A DNA stretch of 5,614 bases from Thermoproteota archaeon (lineage in GTDB: Archaea; Thermoproteota; Thermoprotei_A; Sulfolobales; Pyrodictiaceae), in the NCBI GenBank assembly GCA_013153105.1, contig JAADFC010000080.1, forward strand, positions 1 through 5,614. The letters are read 5' to 3'. The notes under the pieces were generated by a model. It did not search any database and was not told the DNA's origin. It saw only the letters and a list, made by a program, of their open reading frames with translations. Positions 1 through 5,069 of the stretch are shown piece by piece; position 1 is the stretch's first letter, and every line of letters starts with the position of its first letter. The translations under genes and the position numbers were made by a program.

Positions 1-372
1 GCCGTCTATTATGCTTATGTAGACGGGCTCCTCGCTAACGTTCTCGAGCACGATGCCGTCGTAGCCGCTGAACCTCAGCCAGGGGCCGAACTGGCCCCCA
101 CTGTTAGCGTCGCCCAGCACCCCCGTCAGGGGGCTCTTGCCGACAACATGGTACCTCCCAGTCTCGACCGCAGCCGTCCCAGTGATAGGCCCGGTGAGGA
201 TGTATAGCTTGTTCTCCGGCCCTAGGGGGTCCGCGTTGGGGGGTATCTCGCGGAGCGCCAGGTAGGCCCCCAGCCCCCGGCCGCCCAGGAAGCGGCGCAG
301 CACCCTCTCCGGGACACGCTCAACCCGAACCCTCTGACGCCAAAGATCGATACGGAGCAGCCTGAACTCCAA
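1..372 (-). CDS. Aldehyde:ferredoxin oxidoreductase family protein, N-terminal part (3' end outside window)
   Basis: AOR-family enzymes are cytoplasmic tungstopterin/[4Fe-4S] proteins that oxidise aldehydes to carboxylic acids and pass electrons to ferredoxin. Only 124 codons are visible of a family usually near 600 residues. Seen: LLRIDL at residues 5-10, GGRGLGAYL at 30-38, DPLGPENKL at 48-56, GRYHVVGKSPLTG at 72-84, GDANSGG at 87-93 and GYDGIVLE at 103-110. These are the conserved N-terminal pterin-contacting blocks. Arg73 and Asn90 fall three residues below the cofactor-binding Arg76 and Asn93 known in Pyrococcus furiosus AOR. The Fe-S cysteines would lie beyond the left edge, so the subfamily (AOR, FOR, GAPOR or WOR) cannot be decided. 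The TTG at 372-370 is chosen because GAAGGTGG sits 7 bases upstream and because the in-frame codons further upstream (TTG, AAA, TTA, GAA) are unlike the gene body. GTG at 402 and TTG at 408 are weaker alternatives. It is divergent from the small plus-strand gene. Confidence 0.93.
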   Translation of the reverse strand, partial: MEFRLLRIDLWRQRVRVERVPERVLRRFLGGRGLGAYLALREIPPNADPLGPENKLYILTGPITGTAAVETGRYHVVGKSPLTGVLGDANSGGQFGPWLRFSGYDGIVLENVSEEPVYISIIDG

Positions 373-379
373 GCCTGCG

Positions 380-387
380 CCACCTTC
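380..387 (-). promoter_or_regulatory. Ribosome-binding site deciding the TTG start of the AOR gene
   Basis: Read on the minus strand this is GAAGGTGG, which contains AGGTG, complementary to the archaeal 16S rRNA 3' end (anti-SD core CACCTCC). Seven bases separate it from TTG at 372-370. This favours that start over the in-frame GTG and TTG codons further upstream. Confidence 0.6.
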
Positions 388-402
388 GGCGGGTAACCAC
401 AC

Positions 403-424
403 TTTCAATGATTATGAATATCTT
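403..424. promoter_or_regulatory. AT-rich promoter patch in the AOR/small-gene divergent region
   Basis: This AT-rich stretch stands out in a GC-rich region. On the minus strand it holds TTCATAATC, a TATA-like box that would place AOR transcription start near 388, just before its ribosome-binding site. On the plus strand GATTATGAATAT could serve the small gene, with initiation near 440-445 and a leader of roughly 85 bases to the GTG at 528. Neither box is a perfect archaeal consensus, so assigning it to one or both genes is inference. Confidence 0.45.
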
Positions 425-449
425 GCCCCGAAGCCCGCCCGCAATGTCG

Positions 450-471
450 CAGCCGCCCCCCGGGGCGGCTG
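450..471. repeat. GC-rich inverted repeat (10-base arms, 2-base centre)
   Basis: The arms CAGCCGCCCC (450-459) and GGGGCGGCTG (462-471) are perfect reverse complements around a two-base centre. As RNA it could fold into a stem of about 9 bp with a CCCG loop. It lies between the AT-rich promoter patch and the small gene, about 57 bases before the GTG start. It could therefore be an operator or a leader hairpin of that gene. There is no T-run on either side, so it does not look like a terminator. Confidence 0.6.
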
Positions 472-514
472 TGCGAAACCCACATCCAGCCCACCACACC
501 CGCCGCGGAGGCGC

Positions 515-521
515 AGGGTGG
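515..521 (+). promoter_or_regulatory. Ribosome-binding site deciding the GTG start of the 91-residue gene
   Basis: AGGGTGG contains GGTG and lies 6 bases before the GTG at 528-530. The earlier in-frame ATG codons (408, 414, 444) have no comparable upstream site. ATG 444 could be used only as a leaderless start. Confidence 0.5.
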
Positions 522-527
522 CGGGGC

Positions 528-803
528 GTGGCGAGCCGCGCGGTCGAGCTGGCGGCCAGGCTCCAGAGGCTCCTCCAGCGGCACGGCATAGAGGCGTCGA
601 GGCATGCGAGCAGCATGCTCCTCCTAGCCGGGGGCAGGCTCCTCGCGACCCTCCACGTCTACCACGACGAGTGCGTAGCCAGACTGTACAAGCCCTGGCT
701 AGAGGCCAACCGGGGGGAGGCGGAGCTGCTGCGGAGCCTCCTCGAGGAGAACTGCGGCGGCCTCCGTGTGACGGTGGAGGAGGCCCCCATAGCCCCCGGC
801 TAA
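528..803 (+). CDS. Hypothetical 91-residue protein
   Basis: I do not recognise this protein. It reads as a soluble small protein with a probable alpha-beta-beta-alpha-beta order: an amphipathic helix at about 3-19, hydrophobic strand MLLLA at 30-34, a GGR turn, strand LLATLHVYH at 38-46, helix around 57-74 (rich in Glu and Leu) and strand LRVTVEE at 79-85. There are two cysteines (49, 76) and no signal peptide or membrane segment. It is probably real because codon use from 528 onward (AGG, CTC, GAG, GCG, GGC, ATA) matches the neighbouring genes. The upstream in-frame stretch from 408 uses CGA, CAT, CCA and GGA and encodes low-complexity Pro/His/Arg sequence. An AGGGTGG site precedes the GTG. 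The gene converges on the CBS gene with 17 bases between stops and diverges from the AOR gene. The open frame extends back to ATG 408 (131 residues), a less likely start. Confidence 0.65.
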   Translation: MASRAVELAARLQRLLQRHGIEASRHASSMLLLAGGRLLATLHVYHDECVARLYKPWLEANRGEAELLRSLLEENCGGLRVTVEEAPIAPG

Positions 804-818
804 AAAGACGGTGCACCG
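802..818 (-). terminator. Probable terminator of the CBS gene in the 17-base convergent gap
   Basis: Read on the minus strand just after the CBS gene's TAG stop, the perfect 10-base palindrome CGGTGCACCG (plus-strand 809-818) is followed two bases later by a T5 run (plus-strand A-run 802-806). Archaeal termination depends mainly on T-runs, so the T5 tract is the main evidence. The palindrome is too tight to make more than a 3-bp stem. It overlaps the stop codon of the facing gene. Confidence 0.4.
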
Positions 819-820
819 GT

Positions 821-2728
821 CTAGCTCTGCGCCGTGGGCTTCGCCTTCTCCTCCCGCTTCTCCTCCTTACGCTCCTCCACAGTGACGGGGAGGCCGCGCT
901 CCGCGCGGAGCCTCGCGGTCCTCGCCAGCTCCCTTATGATATCCGTCTTGGTTATCACGCCGGCAACCCTGCCCTCCTCGTCCACCACCGGGACGCCATC
1001 CACATTATGCTCCTTCATCAACTCTATAGCCTTGACCACATCGTCACTAGTCCTAACATGGACGCCGCGGAGCGGCACCATGGCGTCCATGACGAGGAGC
1101 GGGGTGACCTTGACGTAGCGGCCCTTCTTGGCGGCGCCCCGCACCAGCTTCCGTACCCAGATGAGCCTCCTACTCTTTATCCCGGTGACAGCGTCCTCGT
1201 AGGCTACGAAGGGCAGCCTGTTCGCGGAGATAACGCCGAGTATCTCGGAGCCATCATAGACCGTCAGGGCGTCGAGGTAGAAGGTCTGCATCTTCTTCAC
1301 TGCATGGTAGAGGCTGTGGTGCGGGTGGACAATCCCTATCCTCCCCGGCGTCATAACATTCTCGACCTTGGCCCTGCCGTACATGTGGCGCGCGTACGCG
1401 TCCACGATATCGTCCTTGGTTATGAAGCCCACCACACGGCCCTCCTCATCCTCCACAATAGCGACCTCGGCCTTAGCCTCAGCCATCTTCAACGCTACCT
1501 GCTCAATGCTATCGTTAGCCTTCACCCTGGGTATCTCAGTATCCATTATGTAGTCGATGAAGTAGCGGTCGTGCACCCTCCTCTTCCATATCGGGCCCTT
1601 TAGGCCTATAGCCCGCAGCATACTCCACTTGGTGACCACGCCGACTATCTCGCCGCGCTCATCAACGACGAGCAGGTAGTTGGTCCGGTACCTTATCATC
1701 ATCCTCCTGGCATGCTCAACGGTATCGTTGACCGTCACCGCGGGCAGCTCCGGCCTAGCAATGTCGGCAGCCCTAATACCCGCGAGAGCCTCCTCCTGCG
1801 GCTTCGCGACAAGCACCTGCTGGAGCATCTGCTCCGTGGTGACATACCGTACCTGCTCCTCCGGCTTCACCTCTATCGGCAGCACCGCCTTCTTCACCGG
1901 CGCCACGCGGCCGGGCTTGGCACCCTCCAGGTAGGCCCTCGCCACATCGTATATCGTCAGCACGCCTACCAGCCTGCCGGTCTCCTCGTCTATCACCGGG
2001 AGTATCGGGAAGTCGTTCTCCGCCATTATCCTCGCCGCATACTCTATCGGGGTCTCCGGCGTCGCCACCGGCGCGCCGCGCAGCATTATCCTCTTGACCT
2101 TCGCCACAGTCTTGAGGCCCCGCTCGCTCTCCCTGTGGAAGAACCAGCGGCCCGTCTCCACGAACTCCTTGAGCGTAATTATGCCCACCGGGACCGGCTC
2201 CTCCTTGCTGCGCACCACCACCTTGCCAAGCTTGCCGTGGTAGACGAGGTCGCTCCAGACCCTGTTCACCCTCTCATCCGGCGTTGTTATGTATTCCTCG
2301 AGGTTCTCGGTGGTCATAACCTCGCCGACAGTCTCCGCCTTCGGCACGTAGCCGGCCGCCATCAACGCCTTAACTATATCCGCCATCGAGGCGACGCCGA
2401 CAACCACGGGGTTGTCCTTGCTGTCCAGCACCGGGACCGCGTACACCTTCTCCTCCTCCATCCTCTTGACCATCTCTTCCACGTCGTCGTCCTTGTAGGC
2501 CACAGGCCAGTCGAGCGCGAGGTCCTTGGCGCGGAGGTTGCTGTAGTGGCTGGTTATCTGTATGACCTCCCTCCAGGTGAGGTAGCCCTGGAACTTCATG
2601 TTCTTCTCGTTCTCAACTATAACGGCTATCGGCTCCTCCTCGTCGCGAAGCAGCGCCCTCACACGCGTCGCCGGGGCGTCGGGCAGCACGACAACCTTAG
2701 GCTTCCTCGCCACCTCCCACGCCTTCAC
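821..2728 (-). CDS. Eight-CBS-domain protein (four tandem Bateman modules)
   Basis: CBS domains pair into Bateman modules that usually bind adenine nucleotides and act as energy or ionic sensors. This 635-residue cytoplasmic protein has no enzymatic, DNA-binding or membrane domain that I can see, only eight CBS repeats at about 3-60, 67-123, 134-191, 210-268, 318-374, 388-446, 453-508 and 543-603. The typical end-of-domain motif (G-h-h-T/S-x-x-D) is clearest as GVITKTDIIRE at 590-600. The position of the nucleotide-ribose Asp is D117, D261, D440 and D596 in repeats 2, 4, 6 and 8, but E54, E188, S369 and R504 in repeats 1, 3, 5 and 7. A Pro-rich linker of about 50 residues (269-317) splits the protein into two halves. 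A basic linker (about 513-540) precedes the last repeat, and the tail is a charged Lys/Glu stretch (618-630). The GTG start is preceded by GGAGGT with an 8-base gap and a TATA box at 2781-2788. It is divergent from the acetyl-CoA synthetase gene. Partner and ligand are unknown. Confidence 0.93.
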   Translation of the reverse strand: MKAWEVARKPKVVVLPDAPATRVRALLRDEEEPIAVIVENEKNMKFQGYLTWREVIQITSHYSNLRAKDLALDWPVAYKDDDVEEMVKRMEEEKVYAVPVLDSKDNPVVVGVASMADIVKALMAAGYVPKAETVGEVMTTENLEEYITTPDERVNRVWSDLVYHGKLGKVVVRSKEEPVPVGIITLKEFVETGRWFFHRESERGLKTVAKVKRIMLRGAPVATPETPIEYAARIMAENDFPILPVIDEETGRLVGVLTIYDVARAYLEGAKPGRVAPVKKAVLPIEVKPEEQVRYVTTEQMLQQVLVAKPQEEALAGIRAADIARPELPAVTVNDTVEHARRMMIRYRTNYLLVVDERGEIVGVVTKWSMLRAIGLKGPIWKRRVHDRYFIDYIMDTEIPRVKANDSIEQVALKMAEAKAEVAIVEDEEGRVVGFITKDDIVDAYARHMYGRAKVENVMTPGRIGIVHPHHSLYHAVKKMQTFYLDALTVYDGSEILGVISANRLPFVAYEDAVTGIKSRRLIWVRKLVRGAAKKGRYVKVTPLLVMDAMVPLRGVHVRTSDDVVKAIELMKEHNVDGVPVVDEEGRVAGVITKTDIIRELARTARLRAERGLPVTVEERKEEKREEKAKPTAQS

Positions 2729-2736
2729 GGCGCCTA

Positions 2737-2742
2737 ACCTCC
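2737..2742 (-). promoter_or_regulatory. Ribosome-binding site of the CBS gene
   Basis: On the minus strand this reads GGAGGT, within GAGGAGGTTAG, with an 8-base gap to the GTG start at 2728-2726. It is the strongest Shine-Dalgarno match in the window and fixes a GTG start. Confidence 0.75.
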
Positions 2743-2780
2743 TCTACCCATGGACCCCCCAAGGCCGGGGGCGGCCACGG

Positions 2781-2788
2781 TATATAAT
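2781..2788 (-). promoter_or_regulatory. TATA box of the CBS gene
   Basis: TATATAAT on the plus strand reads ATTATATA on the minus strand. It is isolated in GC-rich DNA. Archaeal spacing of about 25 bases puts transcription start near 2759, giving a leader of about 30 bases that includes the GGAGGT site. Confidence 0.6.
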
Positions 2789-2931
2789 GGTATGCTCCAC
2801 GGAGCCTCCCCCTATTCCGCCGGCGACACGGGGCTCCTAGCATTCAATCAGCCGCCCCGCCGCATACAGCGGCTATAGTCGAGGACAGCCATGAGCGTGT
2901 GACGGGTAACGTTCTGGCTGGCGCCGAACCA

Positions 2932-2950
2932 TTTTATAATTATGTATAAA
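2932..2950 (+). promoter_or_regulatory. TATA-box promoter of the acetyl-CoA synthetase gene
   Basis: An AT-rich tract holds TTTTATAA (2932-2939) followed by TGTATAAA (2943-2950). Either could be the TATA box, placing transcription start at roughly 2960-2975. With translation from GTG 3035 the leader would be about 60-75 bases, and from ATG 2990 about 15-30 bases. Confidence 0.6.
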
Positions 2951-2967
2951 CCAGGATGCTTTTAACG

Positions 2968-2975
2968 AACCGGTT
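2968..2975. repeat. 8-base palindrome AACCGGTT at the expected synthetase transcription start
   Basis: AACCGGTT is a perfect palindrome placed where transcription of the synthetase gene should begin, about 30 bases downstream of the first TATA box. That is a common position for an archaeal repressor operator, but 8 bases can occur by chance. Confidence 0.3.
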
Positions 2976-3020
2976 AGACCGGGGGATACATGGAACACTC
3001 TCATCCTCCACCCGGGAGTA

Positions 3021-3027
3021 AGGGTGA
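3021..3027 (+). promoter_or_regulatory. Ribosome-binding site favouring the GTG start of the synthetase gene
   Basis: AGGGTGA contains GGTGA, matching the archaeal anti-Shine-Dalgarno, and stands 7 bases before GTG 3035. The in-frame ATG at 2990 has only GGGGGA (2981-2986) three bases ahead of it, which is too close for a good site. Confidence 0.55.
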
Positions 3028-3034
3028 CACAGCC

Positions 3035-5041
3035 GTGACCGAGCAGGCGCTGCCCTTCGGGGAGAAGTACTACCCCGCCATCAAGAAGCTCATGGAGATA
3101 CGCAGGAGGAGCCTGGAGGACCCGATAAGCTTCTGGGACGAGAAGGCCCGGGAGCTCATATGGTTCCGCTACTGGGATAAGGTGCTCGACGACAGCAACC
3201 CGCCCTTCTTCAAGTGGTTCGTGGGCGGCGTCACCAACATAACCGTCAACGCTCTCGACAAGTGGATGAAGACTGATGTGAAGAACAAGGTGGCCTACTA
3301 CTGGGAGGGGGAGCCCGGAGACCGGCGGGTGATAAGCTACGCCGACCTCTACCGCGAGGTCAACAGGATGGCTAAGGTGCTCCGGGAGGACCTGGGCGTC
3401 AAGCCCGACGACCGCGTGGTCATATACATGCCGATGATACCCGAGCTGCCGGTGGCGCTGCTCGCCACCGCGAGGATAGGCGGTATACACAGCGTGGTGT
3501 TCAGCGGCTTCAGTCCCAAGGCGCTTGCGGACCGTATAGTCGACGCCAAGGCTAAGGTGCTGATAACCGCCGACGGCTACTACAGGAGGGGCAAGGTGAT
3601 TAACCTGAAGCGGAACGCCGACGAGGGTGTTAGGATAGCGGCGGAGCAGGGGGTGGAGGTCGAGAAGGTCCTGGTGGTCCGGAGGGGCGGCCTCGACCTC
3701 GACGTGGAGATGAAGGAGGGCAGGGACTTCTTCTACGACGAGCTCGCCAAGAAGATACCCGACAACGTCTACGTGCCGCCGGAGCCTCGGAAGAGCGAGG
3801 ACGTGCTCTTCATACTCTACAGCAGCGGCACCACCGGGAAGCCTAAGGGTATAATGCACAGCGTCGGCGGCTACATGGTCTGGGTCTACTGGAGCTTCAA
3901 GTGGACCTGGGACCCGAGGCCCGACGATATAATGTGGACCCTCGCCGACATAGGCTGGATAACCGGGCACACCTACATCGTCTACGCGCCGCTCATGCAC
4001 GGCATGACCAACGTTATGTACGAGGGCGCCCCCGACTACCCGGCGCCGGACCGTGTCTGGGAGATGGTGGAGAGGTACAGGGTAACCATCTTCTACACGA
4101 GCCCCACTGCGATAAGGCTGTTCAGGAAGTACGGCGACGAGTGGGTGAAGAAGCACGACCTCAGCTCGATAAGGCTGCTGGGCAGTGTGGGCGAGCCGAT
4201 AAACCCGGACGTGTGGAAGTGGTACTATGAGGTGATAGGCAGGGGCGAGACGCCGATAGTGGACACCTGGTGGCAGACCGAGACCGGCGCCGCGATGATA
4301 GCGCCCGCGCCCGGGATAGCGCTGGTCCCCCTGAAGCCCGGCAGCGCCACCTTCCCGCTGCCCGGCGTCGACGCGGACGTGTTCAACGACAGGGGCGAGC
4401 CGGCGAAGCCGGGCGAGAAGGGTTACATCGTGATCAAGAAGCCGTGGCCCGGCATGCTGATAGGCCTCTGGGGCGACCCGCAGAGGTACATTAGGACCTA
4501 CTGGCAGAGGTTCAGCAAGCCCGACCAGGGCGTCTGGATATACTACCCCGCCGACTACGCGGTCAAGGACGAGGACGGCTACTTCTGGCTCCTAGGCCGC
4601 GCCGACGAGGTGCTCAACGTCGCGGGCCACAGGCTGGGCACCACCGAGATCGAGGACGCGATACTCCACCACCCCGCCGTCGCGGAGGCCGCTGTGGTCG
4701 GTATACCGGACCCGGTGAAGGGCGAGGTTCCCCTGGCGGTGGTGGTGCTCAGGGAGGGCTACAGGCCGAGCAGGGAGCTGGAGGAGGAGATTAAGAAGGT
4801 TGTAAGGGAGGTGCTGAGCCCGATAGCGGTTCCGGCGAGGGTGTTGTTCGTTAACAAGCTGCCGAAGACCAGGAGCGGCAAGATAATGAGGCGCCTGATA
4901 AAGGCGGTGGCGACCGGCGCGCCGCTCGGTGACGTGTCGACGCTGGAGGACGAGGCGAGCGTGGAGGAGATAAAGAGGGCCTGGGAGGAGTTCAAGAGGG
5001 CTATAGAGGAGAGCGAGCGCATCCTCCGCGGCGAAGCCTAG
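3035..5041 (+). CDS. acs: AMP-forming acetyl-CoA synthetase (acetate/propionate-type acyl-CoA ligase)
   Basis: Catalyses acetate + ATP + CoA to acetyl-CoA + AMP + PPi through an acyl-adenylate, in the cytoplasm. The 668 residues run full length for the family (about 650). Seen, numbered from GTG 3035: the P-loop-like YSSGTTGKPKG at 262-272; LADIGWITGHTY at 303-313; GSVGEP at 383-388; DTWWQTETG at 410-418; GRADE at 521-525 with hinge Asp524; GHRLGT at 531-536; and PKTRSGKIMRR at 610-620 with catalytic Lys616, the lysine acetylated in bacterial Acs. The pocket residues Ile309, Thr310, Val385 and Trp413 correspond to Val310, Thr311, Val386 and Trp414 of Salmonella Acs, so a small acid is expected; 3-hydroxypropionate remains possible. 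The usual S/T-G-D reads Pro-Ala-Asp (505-507). GTG 3035 is preferred over ATG 2990 because of AGGGTGA upstream and because codons 2990-3034 (GAA, TCT, CAT, CCA, ACA) differ from the gene body. It is divergent from the CBS gene and convergent with the aldolase gene. Confidence 0.94.
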   Translation: MTEQALPFGEKYYPAIKKLMEIRRRSLEDPISFWDEKARELIWFRYWDKVLDDSNPPFFKWFVGGVTNITVNALDKWMKTDVKNKVAYYWEGEPGDRRVISYADLYREVNRMAKVLREDLGVKPDDRVVIYMPMIPELPVALLATARIGGIHSVVFSGFSPKALADRIVDAKAKVLITADGYYRRGKVINLKRNADEGVRIAAEQGVEVEKVLVVRRGGLDLDVEMKEGRDFFYDELAKKIPDNVYVPPEPRKSEDVLFILYSSGTTGKPKGIMHSVGGYMVWVYWSFKWTWDPRPDDIMWTLADIGWITGHTYIVYAPLMHGMTNVMYEGAPDYPAPDRVWEMVERYRVTIFYTSPTAIRLFRKYGDEWVKKHDLSSIRLLGSVGEPINPDVWKWYYEVIGRGETPIVDTWWQTETGAAMIAPAPGIALVPLKPGSATFPLPGVDADVFNDRGEPAKPGEKGYIVIKKPWPGMLIGLWGDPQRYIRTYWQRFSKPDQGVWIYYPADYAVKDEDGYFWLLGRADEVLNVAGHRLGTTEIEDAILHHPAVAEAAVVGIPDPVKGEVPLAVVVLREGYRPSRELEEEIKKVVREVLSPIAVPARVLFVNKLPKTRSGKIMRRLIKAVATGAPLGDVSTLEDEASVEEIKRAWEEFKRAIEESERILRGEA

Positions 5042-5050
5042 CCCCCACCC

Positions 5051-5069
5051 CGGTCTCCTCCCTCCTTTT
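5051..5069 (+). terminator. Pyrimidine/T-rich terminator after the synthetase gene
   Basis: Ten bases past the TAG stop, a pyrimidine tract ends in CCTTTTA, with T4 at 5066-5069. This is a typical weak archaeal T-rich termination signal. It overlaps the stop codon of the convergent aldolase gene. No equivalent T-run is seen on the minus strand for the aldolase. Confidence 0.4.

Larger units (their letters stand above)
2729..3034. other. Divergent intergenic region between the CBS and synthetase genes
   Basis: These 306 bases hold a promoter for each flanking gene and no convincing coding sequence. From left to right: the CBS ribosome-binding site, a short GC-rich inverted repeat (2756-2760 with 2767-2771), the CBS TATA box, a middle section (about 2790-2930) with only a weak 5-bp hairpin (GCCGC 2859-2863 with GCGGC 2869-2873) and a four-codon ATG frame at 2891, then the synthetase TATA tract, an 8-base palindrome at 2968-2975 and the synthetase leader. 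No tRNA or C/D-box pattern was evident by eye. Confidence 0.7.

Noticed and set aside
408..527. N-terminal extension of the orphan gene to ATG 408, 414 or 444
   Set aside because: Low-complexity Pro/His/Arg sequence with codons unlike the rest and no ribosome-binding site; it would also read through the palindrome at 450-471. A leaderless start at 444 cannot be fully excluded.
412..816. Minus-strand 134-codon frame across the orphan gene
   Set aside because: Pro/Gly/Arg-rich translation without motif; codon use and ribosome-binding site favour the plus strand.
518..1603. Plus-strand 361-codon open frame opposite the 3' part of the CBS gene
   Set aside because: Its translation is rich in His, Leu, Arg and Tyr with no motif, as expected for the mirror of a GC-rich gene; the minus-strand frame has eight clear CBS repeats.
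1712..2737. Plus-strand 341-codon open frame opposite the 5' part of the CBS gene
   Set aside because: Same low-information His/Leu/Arg composition, no start signal, and it fully overlaps a well-supported gene.
2859..2873. Possible small RNA hairpin in the divergent region
   Set aside because: Only a 5-bp GC stem with a 5-base loop, no C/D boxes or T-run; expected by chance in GC-rich DNA.
2873..4156. Minus-strand 427-codon open frame opposite the synthetase gene
   Set aside because: It covers the synthetase promoter and 5' half, has no recognisable domain, and arises from codon bias on the opposite strand.
5051..5067. Strong GGAGG-type sequence on the minus strand after the aldolase stop
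   Set aside because: No start codon with a believable gene follows within useful distance; the downstream minus-strand sequence is the antisense of the synthetase gene. It is better explained as the complement of the synthetase terminator.
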